This document shows, in pieces, positions 26,289 through 34,352 of a stretch of DNA of 41,604 nucleotides (its first letter is position 1; each line of letters starts with the position of its first letter). This stretch comes from Beijerinckiaceae bacterium (GTDB lineage: Bacteria; Pseudomonadota; Alphaproteobacteria; Rhizobiales; Beijerinckiaceae), in NCBI GenBank assembly GCA_947453205.1, contig CANGFT010000041.1:1-41604 (forward strand), read 5' to 3'. The position numbers and the translations under genes were made by a program. A model generated the notes under the pieces. It was not told where the DNA came from. It worked only from the letters and a program-made list of their open reading frames with translations, and made no database searches.

Positions 26289-27425
26289 ATGGCTGAGCGG
26301 ACCACCCCGAGCTTCCTGCGGACCGAGCCAAGCCCGGTCCTTCCGCCGCCCGTCTTTGCCGGGGGTGCGGTCAAGTGGGTGCGGGAGAACATGCTGGCGG
26401 GGCCGGGCTCGGCGCTCTTCACGCTTGTGGGCCTCGCCTTCATCGTCTGGGCGACGCCGGGGCTGGTGCGTCATCTCATCCTCGACGCCGTCTGGACCTC
26501 GCCCGATGGCGTGGCCTGCCGGGCGCCGGGCGCGGGCGCCTGCTGGTCCTTCATCGCGCGCAAGCTCGAATTTTTTCTCTACGCCTCCTATCCCCGCGAC
26601 ATGGTCTGGCGGGTCAATCTGTGCCTCGCTATGGGCGCGGTGCTGGCGGTCTGGCTGCTGTGGCCGGGCGCGGCGCGCAAGGGGCTCGGCGCAGCCCTGT
26701 TCTTCATCGTCTATCCCGTGGCGGCCTTGGTCCTGCTGCATGGATCGGAGGCGCTTGGCCTGCCCAAGGCGCCGACGGATCTGTGGGGCGGCATATTTCT
26801 GAGCATGATCGTAGCGACCGTGGGCATCGTGTTCTCGCTGCCGGGCGGGGTGTTGCTGGCGCTGGGGCGACGCTCGCGCCTGCCGGTGGTGCGCTTCTTC
26901 GCGACGCTCTTCATTGAATTCGTGCGCGGGGTGCCCTTCATCACCGTGCTCTTCATGGCCAACACCATGCTGCCGCTCTTCGTGCCCGCGAGCTGGTCGC
27001 CGGATCGGCTGGTGCGCCCGCTTGTCGGCGTCTCGCTCTTCGCCAGCGCCTATATGGCGGAGGTCGTGCGCGCGGGCCTGCAGGCGATCCCCCGCGGCCA
27101 GACCGAGGGCGCCATGGCGCTGGGCCTGAGCTACTGGAAGATGATGCGGCTCATCATCCTGCCGCAGGCGCTGACCGTGGTGATCCCCGGCATCGTCGGC
27201 ATCTTCATCGGTCTGTTCAAGGACACGACGCTGGTGGCGGTGGTGGGCATTCCCGACTTTCTGCGCACGGTCGAGACAGCGCGGCTGGATCCGGCCTGGG
27301 CGGGCCCGACCATCTCCACGACGGGCTATCTGTTCGCAGGCGCCTTCTATTGGGTCTTCTGCTTCGGCATGTCCCGCTATTCCCTGATGATGGAGCGCAG
27401 GCTCGCGGCAGGTCGTAAAAGATAG
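26289..27425 (+). CDS. aapM: Amino-acid ABC transporter permease (AapM)
   Basis: This 378-residue second permease pairs with AapQ. Two or three extra N-terminal helices (about residues 35-175) precede the HisM core. The core shows FIEFVRGVPFITVLFMAN and the EAA loop RGQTEGAMALGLSYWKMMRLIILPQAL. The ATG follows the aapQ stop with no gap, indicating translational coupling, and aapP starts 21 bases after its stop. The N-terminal proline-rich stretch before the first helix is cytoplasmic. Confidence 0.92.
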   Translation: MAERTTPSFLRTEPSPVLPPPVFAGGAVKWVRENMLAGPGSALFTLVGLAFIVWATPGLVRHLILDAVWTSPDGVACRAPGAGACWSFIARKLEFFLYASYPRDMVWRVNLCLAMGAVLAVWLLWPGAARKGLGAALFFIVYPVAALVLLHGSEALGLPKAPTDLWGGIFLSMIVATVGIVFSLPGGVLLALGRRSRLPVVRFFATLFIEFVRGVPFITVLFMANTMLPLFVPASWSPDRLVRPLVGVSLFASAYMAEVVRAGLQAIPRGQTEGAMALGLSYWKMMRLIILPQALTVVIPGIVGIFIGLFKDTTLVAVVGIPDFLRTVETARLDPAWAGPTISTTGYLFAGAFYWVFCFGMSRYSLMMERRLAAGRKR

Positions 27426-27446
27426 CCGCAAAAAACAGGATCGAAC

Positions 27447-28223
27447 ATGGCCGCCATCGCTCAAGAACCCGCCCAAGAATCCGCCCACGAAGCCGCCGCC
27501 ATCGAGATGATCGGCGTCAACAAGTGGTATGGGCAGTTCCATGTGCTGCGCGACATCAACCTTGTCGTGGGGCAGGGCGAGCGCATCGTCATCTGCGGCC
27601 CTTCGGGCTCGGGCAAATCGACCCTCATCCGCTGCGTCAACCGGCTGGAGGAGCACCAGAGCGGGCGCATCATCGTGCGCGGGGTCGAGCTGACCAACGA
27701 CCTGCGCAAGATCGACGAGATCCGCCGGGACGTCGGCATGGTCTTCCAGAACTTCAACCTGTTTCCGCATCTCTCCATTCTGGAGAATTGCACGCTCGCG
27801 CCGATCTGGGTGCGCAAGATGCCCAGGCGCGAGGCCGAAGACCTCGCCATGCACTATCTCGCGCGCGTGAAGATCCCCGAACAGGCCCATAAATATCCCG
27901 GCCAGCTCTCCGGGGGCCAGCAGCAGCGCGTCGCCATCGCGAGGGCCCTGTGCATGAACCCCAGGATCATGCTCTTCGACGAGCCGACCTCCGCCCTTGA
28001 TCCTGAAATGGTCAAGGAAGTGCTCGACACGATGGTGGCGCTGGCGCGCGACGGCATGACCATGCTCTGCGTGACCCACGAGATGAATTTCGCCAAACAG
28101 GTGGCCGACCGCGTGATCTTCATGGACCGGGGCGAGATCGTGGAGGCGAACGCCCCCGAGCCCTTCTTCGCCAACCCGCAGCATGAGCGCACCAAACTCT
28201 TCCTGAGCCAGATTCTGGGGTGA
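27447..28223 (+). CDS. aapP: Amino-acid ABC transporter ATP-binding protein (AapP)
   Basis: This 258-residue ATPase powers the Aap importer. Motifs in order are Walker [11 protein letters not shown]-loop [11 protein letters not shown], signature LSGGQQQR, Walker [13 protein letters not shown], and switch histidine VTHEM. An N-terminal Ala/Gln/Glu-rich extension of about 20 residues precedes the first strand. Repeated [12 protein letters not shown] there is unusual but probably just a disordered tail. It ends 91 bases before the PanB-like gene, with no terminator visible in between, so read-through is likely. Confidence 0.94.
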   Translation: MAAIAQEPAQESAHEAAAIEMIGVNKWYGQFHVLRDINLVVGQGERIVICGPSGSGKSTLIRCVNRLEEHQSGRIIVRGVELTNDLRKIDEIRRDVGMVFQNFNLFPHLSILENCTLAPIWVRKMPRREAEDLAMHYLARVKIPEQAHKYPGQLSGGQQQRVAIARALCMNPRIMLFDEPTSALDPEMVKEVLDTMVALARDGMTMLCVTHEMNFAKQVADRVIFMDRGEIVEANAPEPFFANPQHERTKLFLSQILG

Positions 28224-28314
28224 GTTGACGGGCGCCGAAGCCCCGGTGCAAAAACAGGGGAGCGTCGGCTGCGCCGACACGATCCATACCGCCGCAACCA
28301 TCGAGGAAACCCCC

Positions 28315-29127
28315 ATGAGAAACGACACCGTGACCGTTCCCGTCCTGCAGCAGATGAAGCGGGACGGCCAGAAGAGCGTCGGCTTCGTGGCCTGGGATTA
28401 CCAGATCGCCCTCATCGCCGAGCGCGCGGGCGCGGATTTCCTCGTCATCGGCGACAGCGTCGGCGTGAATTTGTGGGGCCACAACAATCCGCTGGAAGTG
28501 ACGCTGGATGAGATCCTCATCTGCTGCAAGGCCGTGCGCCGCGCCGCCAAGCGCGCCATGCTGATCTGCGACATGCCCTATGGCCCCGTGCAGGAAGGCA
28601 TGGACACCGCCTTGCGCGCCGCCGTGCGCATCGTCAAGGAAGGCGGCGCCGACATGATCAAGCTCGATGGCGCGGCGGACTATCCCGAGGCCGTGACGGC
28701 GCTGACCCGCGCGGGCATCCCGGTCTTCGCCCAGTTCGGCCTGACGCCCCAGACCGCGCTGAAATACGGCATCCCCTACAGCTCCCAGAACTCCGCCGCC
28801 GCCATGGCGACCGCCGAGGCCGCCGCCAAGCTGGTGGAGGAGGCCAGGATGCTCGAAGCCGCCGGCGCCGCCATGCTCGACTTCACCAATTCCGGCCCTG
28901 TCGCGGGCAAGGCGGTCTGCGAGGCGGTTTCGATCCCGGTGATCGGCGGCTTTGGCGGCGGGCCCTGGCTCGATGGCCGGGTGCGCCTCGCCCATACCGC
29001 CATCGGCTATGCCGAGAAGTGGATCGACTCCAAGGCCGACACCTATTTCAACGGCGCGCGCCACACCCTCGAAGCCTTCCAGACCCTCATCGCCGACGCC
29101 CGCGCGGGCAAGCAGATCAAGGGTTGA
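28315..29127 (+). CDS. PanB-like (ketopantoate hydroxymethyltransferase family) protein with altered active site
   Basis: This 270-residue TIM-barrel protein aligns with PanB along its length. Metal-site aspartates are kept as Asp47 (IGDSVGVNLWGH) and Asp86 (ICDMPYG), and the substrate lysine as Lys116 (MIKLDG). Three residues that are conserved in E. coli PanB differ: Glu114 is Asp118, His136 is Gln140, and the catalytic Glu181 is Asp189 (AMLDFTNSGP). I therefore doubt it makes ketopantoate. I chose the ATG at 28315 with GAGGAAA upstream. It sits between aapP and a variant alpha/beta-hydrolase, six bases from the latter. A lyase or aldolase acting on another 2-oxo acid in this superfamily is possible. 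Confidence 0.8.
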   Translation: MRNDTVTVPVLQQMKRDGQKSVGFVAWDYQIALIAERAGADFLVIGDSVGVNLWGHNNPLEVTLDEILICCKAVRRAAKRAMLICDMPYGPVQEGMDTALRAAVRIVKEGGADMIKLDGAADYPEAVTALTRAGIPVFAQFGLTPQTALKYGIPYSSQNSAAAMATAEAAAKLVEEARMLEAAGAAMLDFTNSGPVAGKAVCEAVSIPVIGGFGGGPWLDGRVRLAHTAIGYAEKWIDSKADTYFNGARHTLEAFQTLIADARAGKQIKG

Positions 29128-29133
29128 GCCGCC

Positions 29134-29982
29134 ATGCCCAAGGTGGTTCTGGACGGAATCGAGACACGCTTTGAGGTGACGGGCTCCGGCTCGCCCATCC
29201 TCATGTTCGCGCCCGGCGGCTTTGACGCGACCATCGAGAAATGGTCGACGCAGGGCGTCTACGCCAAGATCAAGCCGGTCGACAATCTCAGCAGGAAGCA
29301 CACGCTGATCCTGTTCGACCGGCGCGAATGCGGCCAGTCCGGCGGGCGCGTTGAGCGCATCACCTATGCCCATTATGTGCGCCAGGCGGTTGCCCTGCTC
29401 GATCATCTGGGCGTCGAAAAGGCCCATATGATGGGCGGCTGCATGGGCTGCAGCCCGGTGGCGCTGATGGGCGTCATGCATCCCGAGCGCGTGTCGAGCC
29501 TTGTGCTGTTCTGGCCCGTGGGCGGCGCGAAATATCGCCTCTCCGGACAGATGCGCTTCGCCGAACATCTCGCCTTCGTGAATCAGAATGGCCTGCAGGC
29601 GGTGGTCGACCTCGTGCGCAAGGACGGCAAGGCCTTCGGGACTGATCCGCGCGGCGGGCCCTGGGCTTCCGTCATCAAGATCGATGAGGCCTTCGCCGCG
29701 GCCTATGCGCAGCTTGACGTCGAGGGCTACAAACACCTCGTGGCGGGCTGGGCGCGCACCATGTTCGACCGCGACACGGCGCCCGGCGCCGAGCCCGAGG
29801 ACATGCTGCGCTGCTCGCTGCCCGCGCTCGTCGTCCCCGGCGCCGACGCCTCCCATGCGACCTCCGCGGCGCGCTATCTGCAGGAATGTCTGCCGAAGTC
29901 CGAATATTGGGATGTGCCGGTGGCCCAGCAGACCGAGGAGCCGACGAGCGCGCGGCTGCTGGAGTTCCTGGGGAAGCATTGA
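29134..29982 (+). CDS. Alpha/beta-hydrolase-fold protein with Cys nucleophile position and no clear catalytic His
   Basis: This 282-residue alpha/beta-hydrolase-fold protein has a nucleophile elbow of G-G-C-M-G with Cys103, where serine is usual. A second cysteine follows at 106. The acid is plausibly Asp in PGADASH. Where the catalytic histidine normally lies, near the C-terminus, the sequence reads PVAQQTEEP, with no histidine at the expected spot. The strand-3 oxyanion region is APGGFD. It may therefore be a non-hydrolytic or thiol-dependent member. It follows the PanB-like gene by six bases, so the two proteins probably work together. A repeat hairpin ends the unit. Confidence 0.8.
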   Translation: MPKVVLDGIETRFEVTGSGSPILMFAPGGFDATIEKWSTQGVYAKIKPVDNLSRKHTLILFDRRECGQSGGRVERITYAHYVRQAVALLDHLGVEKAHMMGGCMGCSPVALMGVMHPERVSSLVLFWPVGGAKYRLSGQMRFAEHLAFVNQNGLQAVVDLVRKDGKAFGTDPRGGPWASVIKIDEAFAAAYAQLDVEGYKHLVAGWARTMFDRDTAPGAEPEDMLRCSLPALVVPGADASHATSAARYLQECLPKSEYWDVPVAQQTEEPTSARLLEFLGKH

Positions 29983-29988
29983 GCGGAG

Positions 29989-30030
29989 CCAGTCGGCATT
30001 AGGCAGTCGGCAGTCGGAATGTCCGACTGC
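29989..30030. repeat. Heptamer-built hairpin repeat (copy 3)
   Basis: Tandem GGCAGTC units run from 29989 to about 30018. A 9-bp perfect hairpin lies at 30010-30018/30022-30030 (GCAGTCGGA/TCCGACTGC, loop ATG). It occupies the 49-base gap between the convergent alpha/beta-hydrolase and Anbu genes, ending one base before the Anbu stop codon. It is the same family as the copies at 17474 and 18923. Confidence 0.7.
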
Positions 30031-30031
30031 T

Positions 30032-30772
30032 TCACCGTCTCTTCCCATAAGGCGGGCGGGGGATGTTGAGATGGGCTTGGCGCAGCGCGACTGACCAGCG
30101 GTCGCGCAGGTCATGGAAATAGGGATCGACGTGGTCGATCCGGTGGTTGATTTCGAGGTCCGGCGCATCCCGGCGCAGCAGCGCGATGTCGATGGGCAGG
30201 CCGACGCCGAGGTTCGAGCGCATGGTCGAGTCCATCGAGACGAGGCCGAGCTTCAGGGAATCGTAGATCTCGCTTTCGAAATTCACGGCGCGGTCCAGCA
30301 CGGGCTTCCCGTATTTATGCTCGCCGATCTGCAGATAGGGCGTGTCTTCCGTCGCCTCGATGAAATTGCCCGCCGAATAGACCATGAAGAGACGCATGTT
30401 CCGTCCCGCCAGTTGGCCGCCCAGCAACATCGTGACGTCATAATTCACCTGCTCGGTCGAAGCGCCCAGGGTCTCGCGCACCTTGCGCACGGCCCGTCCC
30501 ACAAGCTGCGCCGCTGCGAACATGGACGAGACTGTGGCGATGGTTTCGCGCTCGCCTGTGTCGGGGTTGTCGAGCCCGGCGGTGACGTGGGAGATGACGT
30601 TTTGCGACACCGAAAGATTGCCCGCCGTGGCGATCATCACCACACGGTCGTTGGGCTTTTCGAAGATATGCAGTTTTCGGAAGGTCGATATGTTGTCGAC
30701 GCCAGCGTTGGTGCGGGTGTCGGCGATCATGACCAGCCCTTCACGCACCAGCAAGCCGCAGCAATAGGTCAT
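30032..30772 (-). CDS. Anbu: proteasome-type (ancestral beta subunit) peptidase
   Basis: This 246-residue Ntn-hydrolase of the proteasome/HslV fold belongs to the Anbu family. The protein begins Met-Thr, so removal of Met exposes Thr as the nucleophile with no propeptide. The expected partners are Asp18 (MIADTRTNAG) and Lys33 (FRKLHIFEK) in precursor numbering. ATAGNLSVSQNV is the strand pair before helix 1. No unfoldase ATPase is nearby. Instead it is the last gene of the transglutaminase, alpha-E and ATP-grasp cluster that typically goes with Anbu. Anbu structures form open helical or lock-washer rings in published work; its substrates are not established. Confidence 0.93.
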   Translation of the reverse strand: MTYCCGLLVREGLVMIADTRTNAGVDNISTFRKLHIFEKPNDRVVMIATAGNLSVSQNVISHVTAGLDNPDTGERETIATVSSMFAAAQLVGRAVRKVRETLGASTEQVNYDVTMLLGGQLAGRNMRLFMVYSAGNFIEATEDTPYLQIGEHKYGKPVLDRAVNFESEIYDSLKLGLVSMDSTMRSNLGVGLPIDIALLRRDAPDLEINHRIDHVDPYFHDLRDRWSVALRQAHLNIPRPPYGKRR

Positions 30773-30870
30773 GTCGATGTTCCCTGAGACTCTCGTGGTC
30801 TTGATACAGGCTCGCCAAGGGGCTGGAAAGAGCGCTCCGGGCCTGCGCCGGTCAATGTGATGAAACGCCG

Positions 30871-31689
30871 TTAATGCTGCATGTTGACCCGCGCCTGCGC
30901 CACCGCGACATTGACGCTCATGCTTTCGCCGAAACCTGCGGTTTGCGCCCCGCGCACGGGCGCGGCGTTGAGATAATCCAGGCCGCAGGCGACGCGGATG
31001 TGGTTTTCATAAAGGCAAAGCGCGTTCGCCGGATCAAAGCCGACCCAGCCGAGTTCATCAATATAGGCCTCCGCCCAGGCGTGGCCCGCCGCCTGATCGG
31101 TGACGCCGTCGGCGCGGAAGAAATGGCCGGAGACGAAACGGGCGGGCACGCCTGCGCAACGCGCCGCCGCAATGAAGACATGGGCGTAATCCTGACAGAC
31201 CCCGCGGCCTTGCTCCCACGCTTCGCCAGCGCTTGTGTGAACATTGGTGCTTGCGGTGTCGAAGGTCATGCGGCCATGGATCGCCGTCATGAGATCATGC
31301 ATGCGGTCCAGCATGTCCTTGCCCGCGCCTCTGGCGGCGAGGTCGCGGATGGCGGGGCTTGGCGCGGTGAGCGGCGTCTCGCGCAAGAAGAGAAGCGGCG
31401 CGAAACGCTCCGCCGCATTGCTGACGAGGCCCGCAGTGTCGAAGGTTTCGACTTCGCCCTCGACCACGAGCTTCAATGACTCCACCTGGCGGTCCACCGT
31501 GAGCGTATGGGTGATGTTGCCGAAGGCGTCTTCGCTTTTCTTCAGATGGCAGTCAGCGTCGCAATCAATGCGCCAGGACAGGATATGCTGCCCCTCATGG
31601 GACCGCGGCGTCATGCGCAGGATCTGAACGATCGCCTTGGGCGCCCTCGCATAGACATAGCGGGTCTCGTGTTTGACGGCGATGCGCAT
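30871..31689 (-). CDS. Transglutaminase-like cysteine peptidase family protein
   Basis: This 272-residue protein has an N-terminal beta domain (about residues 1-100, starting MRIAVKHETRYVYA) and a C-terminal transglutaminase core. The triad is complete: Cys165 (GRGVCQDYAH), His203 (AGHAWAEAYI) and Asp219 (WVGFDPAN). No signal peptide is present, so it is cytoplasmic. Family members act as amidases or peptidases rather than true cross-linkers. It follows the alpha-E gene by seven bases and precedes Anbu by 98 bases. In the proposed system it could cut or transfer the peptide made by the ATP-grasp protein; that role is inference. Confidence 0.92.
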   Translation of the reverse strand: MRIAVKHETRYVYARAPKAIVQILRMTPRSHEGQHILSWRIDCDADCHLKKSEDAFGNITHTLTVDRQVESLKLVVEGEVETFDTAGLVSNAAERFAPLLFLRETPLTAPSPAIRDLAARGAGKDMLDRMHDLMTAIHGRMTFDTASTNVHTSAGEAWEQGRGVCQDYAHVFIAAARCAGVPARFVSGHFFRADGVTDQAAGHAWAEAYIDELGWVGFDPANALCLYENHIRVACGLDYLNAAPVRGAQTAGFGESMSVNVAVAQARVNMQH

Positions 31690-31696
31690 CTGAGCC

Positions 31697-32656
31697 TCAC
31701 GAGGGGAAATATTGTTCGGCGAGGGTCACGCCGAGCTTGTTGTTGTTGGCGATGAAGTCCGTGACGAATTCATGCAGGCCGTTCTGGAAGATGTCCTCGC
31801 GGCGGCTGTTGACGAGGGTTGTGTGGATGGAGCGCGCCAGGCGCTGCGCGGGGCCCTGCCGCCCATAGCGCTGGCCGATGCTGTCGAGATAATGCGCGAG
31901 GTTTTCGTAGCAGGAGACGAGCGAGCGCGGCATTTCATGGCGCTGCACCAGCAGGTCCGTGACAAGCCATGGCTTGACGCTTTCGCGATAGACCCAGTGA
32001 TAGGCTGTGAGCGCCGACACCGAGCGCAGGATGGCGGTCCACTGGAAGTAATCGAGCGTGCCGCCCACCTCCTCGGACTGCGGCAGCAGCACATGATATT
32101 TCACGTCGAGAATGCGCGCGGTGTTGTCGGCGCGCTCCACATAAAGACCGATGCGGTTGAACCAGTAGGCGTCGTCGCGCAGCATGGTGCGATAGGCCGC
32201 GCCGTCGAAATCGCGCGAGATCGCCTTCACGAAATCCAGAAAGCGGTCCACCTCCTCGCGCGACATCGGGTGTTGCGCGTCGCGTTCGCTTTCGATGCGG
32301 CGCAGTTCGAGCCAGGCGGAGTTGATGCTCTCCCACATCTCCAGCGTGAGCGCGGTGCGCACTGCGCGCGCGGCCCGCCGGGCGTTGGCGATGCAGTTGC
32401 GGATGGAGGAGGGGTTCTGCCGGTCGAAGGCCAGAAAGGCGAAGACGCTGTCCTGATCCTGCTTTTCATAGAGCTGCTGGAACAAAGTCAGGTTGCCGAC
32501 GGCGCCGAGCGGGCTCGTCCACTCGTTCTCGTCGCCGCCATAGGCTTTCGGCAGGGCGGCGAGGCGCAGGGCTGCGTCGATCATGCGCGCCGAGAAGTCC
32601 GCGCGTTCAATATAGCGGGCGACCCAGAAGAGATTGTCGGCGCTACGAGCAAGCAT
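31697..32656 (-). CDS. Alpha-E domain-containing protein
   Basis: This 319-residue all-helical protein of the alpha-E family opens with the hallmark MLARSADNLFWVARYIERAD. Conserved inner motifs include GLYVERADNTARILDVKYH, which repeats the RYIERAD pattern, and QWTAILRSVSA. The two ERAD segments (about residues 15-20 and 173-178) point to an internal duplication. No catalytic activity is known. It is always met with the circularly permuted ATP-grasp and transglutaminase genes, and here lies between them, 26 bases after the former and 7 before the latter. A scaffold or substrate carrier in the peptide-modifying system is the usual guess. Confidence 0.92.
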   Translation of the reverse strand: MLARSADNLFWVARYIERADFSARMIDAALRLAALPKAYGGDENEWTSPLGAVGNLTLFQQLYEKQDQDSVFAFLAFDRQNPSSIRNCIANARRAARAVRTALTLEMWESINSAWLELRRIESERDAQHPMSREEVDRFLDFVKAISRDFDGAAYRTMLRDDAYWFNRIGLYVERADNTARILDVKYHVLLPQSEEVGGTLDYFQWTAILRSVSALTAYHWVYRESVKPWLVTDLLVQRHEMPRSLVSCYENLAHYLDSIGQRYGRQGPAQRLARSIHTTLVNSRREDIFQNGLHEFVTDFIANNNKLGVTLAEQYFPS

Positions 32657-32682
32657 GGTCGAAACCCCGGTTGAAAGGACGG

Positions 32683-34116
32683 TCAGCGCGCGTCATGTGG
32701 AGCGTCCTCGATCACCCATGTGTCCTTCGTGCCGCCGCCCTGGCTGGAGTTCACGACAAGCGATCCTTCCTTCATGGCGACGCGCGTGAGGCCGCCGGGC
32801 GCGACGCGCATGCCATTGGCGCCGGTGAGGACAAAGGGACGCAGGTCCACATGGCGCGGCCCTGTCCCCGCGCCGCTGAATGTGGGGCAGGTTGAGAGCT
32901 GCAGCGTTGGCTGCGCGATGTAGTTCGAGGGGTCCGCCTTCACCTTGAGCGCGAATTCCTCGATCTGCCGGGCTGTCGCATGTGGCCCCACCAGCATGCC
33001 ATAGCCGCCGGATCCATTGACCTCCTTGACGACCAGTTCGCCCAGATGTTCGAGAACATATTTCAGCGAATCCTCTTCGCGGCAGCGCCAGGTCGGCACA
33101 TTCTTCAAGATCGGCTCTTCGCCCGTGAAGAAGCGGATGATGTCGGGCATATAGGTGTAGATCGCCTTGTCGTCGGCGATGCCCGTTCCAACCGCATTGG
33201 CGAGGGTGACATTGCCGCTGAGATAGGCGTTCATGAGGCCGGGAACGCCGAGCGCTGAATCCGGGCGGAACACGAGGGGGTCGAGGAAGTCGTCGTCGAT
33301 GCGGCGATAGATGACGTCGACGCGCTGCGGACCCTGCGTCGTGCGCATGTAGACGATGTCGTCGCGCACCAGAAGATCTTCGCCCTCGACGAGCTCGACG
33401 CCAAGACGGTCGGCGAGGAAGGAGTGCTCGTAATAGGCCGAATTATATTGGCCGGGCGTCAAGAGCACGGCTGCGCCTTCGCCGCGCGCCGAGGCGGGCG
33501 CGACGGACTTCAGGCAGCTCAGGAGATTGTCGGTGTAGTTTTCGACGGGCGCGACGCGGTGGCGCACGAAGAGATCCGGCATCAGCCGCATCATGACCTC
33601 ACGGTTCTCCAGCATATAGGAGACGCCGGAGGGCGTGCGGGCGTTGTCCTCGAGGACGTAGAAATCCTTGTCGTCCACGCGCACGATGTCGATGCCGGCG
33701 ATATGCACCCAGACGTCATGGGGCGCGCGAAAGCCGGCCATCTCCGGTCGGTAGCAGGCGTTGCGCAGGATGATGTCGGCGGGTACGACGCCGGCGCGGA
33801 TCACGCTTTGCGCGCCGTAGACATCCGCGATGAACATGTTGAGCGCGGTGACGCGCTGCTTGAGGCCAGCCTCCATCCGCGCCCATTCGCTCTGGCTGAG
33901 GATGCGGGGAATGATGTCGAAGGGGATGAGCCGCTCGGCGGCTTCCTTTTCGCCATAGACGGCGAAGGTGATGCCGATGCGGCGGAACATGAGTTCGGCC
34001 TGCGCGCGGCGCGCTTCGAGCAGATCGGGCGGGGAGGTGTCGAGCCAGTCGCGGATGAGGCGATAGGGGGCTCTCAACAGCCCGTCCGCGCCGCTCATTT
34101 CGTCAAAGAAAGTCAT
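32683..34116 (-). CDS. Circularly permuted ATP-grasp family protein
   Basis: This 477-residue protein belongs to the circularly permuted ATP-grasp family, predicted to form amide (peptide) bonds using ATP. Recognisable stretches are MFIADVYGAQSVIRAGVVP, HIAGIDIVRVDDKDFYVLEDNARTP-like (VLEDNARTPSGVSYMLENR), VELVEGEDLLV, and LVVKEVNGSGGYGMLVGP. Glu and Asn in LEDN and the KEVNGSGGYG nucleotide loop are candidate ATP/Mg contacts. I chose the ATG at 34116 (MTFFDEMSG); a frame open to 34182 adds 22 unlikely residues. It is the first gene of the four-gene Anbu unit. The acceptor peptide or metabolite is unknown. Confidence 0.92.
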   Translation of the reverse strand: MTFFDEMSGADGLLRAPYRLIRDWLDTSPPDLLEARRAQAELMFRRIGITFAVYGEKEAAERLIPFDIIPRILSQSEWARMEAGLKQRVTALNMFIADVYGAQSVIRAGVVPADIILRNACYRPEMAGFRAPHDVWVHIAGIDIVRVDDKDFYVLEDNARTPSGVSYMLENREVMMRLMPDLFVRHRVAPVENYTDNLLSCLKSVAPASARGEGAAVLLTPGQYNSAYYEHSFLADRLGVELVEGEDLLVRDDIVYMRTTQGPQRVDVIYRRIDDDFLDPLVFRPDSALGVPGLMNAYLSGNVTLANAVGTGIADDKAIYTYMPDIIRFFTGEEPILKNVPTWRCREEDSLKYVLEHLGELVVKEVNGSGGYGMLVGPHATARQIEEFALKVKADPSNYIAQPTLQLSTCPTFSGAGTGPRHVDLRPFVLTGANGMRVAPGGLTRVAMKEGSLVVNSSQGGGTKDTWVIEDAPHDAR

Positions 34117-34306
34117 CGTCCGCTCGCACGGCCCATGATTGGCCTCGTGATCGGGGTAGCAAGGAGCAGGCCAGCGCCTCAAGCAACCGAAATCTGATCA
34201 ATTTTAGCGCGGGACAGGGGGGACGCGGCCGGAAGCGGCGGGCGGCAGAGTGTTCCGCTTAAATTTTAGGCGATGAATAGGGTTGGACGTGCTGAAATAA
34301 TGGGCA

Positions 34307-34332
34307 GGAGTGGCGCTTCAGCACGCCACCCC
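34307..34332 (-). terminator. Hairpin after the 34353-35297 gene
   Basis: A 9-bp stem with one G-T wobble lies at 34307-34315 with 34324-34332 and has an 8-base loop. On the minus strand it is followed by TGCCCATTATTTCAGC, a weak T-rich tail. It lies about 20 bases past the stop of the binding-protein-like gene. The remaining gap to the ATP-grasp start (34117-34306) would hold the Anbu-unit promoter; I cannot fix its boxes. Confidence 0.45.
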
Positions 34333-34352
34333 CGTAGTGTGATCCCCTGGAT

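Noticed and set aside
28225-28314. Longer N-terminus for the PanB-like gene
   Set aside because: The frame is open upstream to 28225, but the ATG at 28315 has a GAGGAAA site and matches the family start; the extra residues are not family-like.
25104-28328. Very long open frame on the minus strand opposite the aap genes (over 1000 codons)
   Set aside because: It is the antisense of aapQ, aapM and aapP. The product is rich in His, Arg, Glu and Gln with no domain, typical of antisense frames in high-GC DNA, and the plus-strand genes have full ABC transporter motifs.
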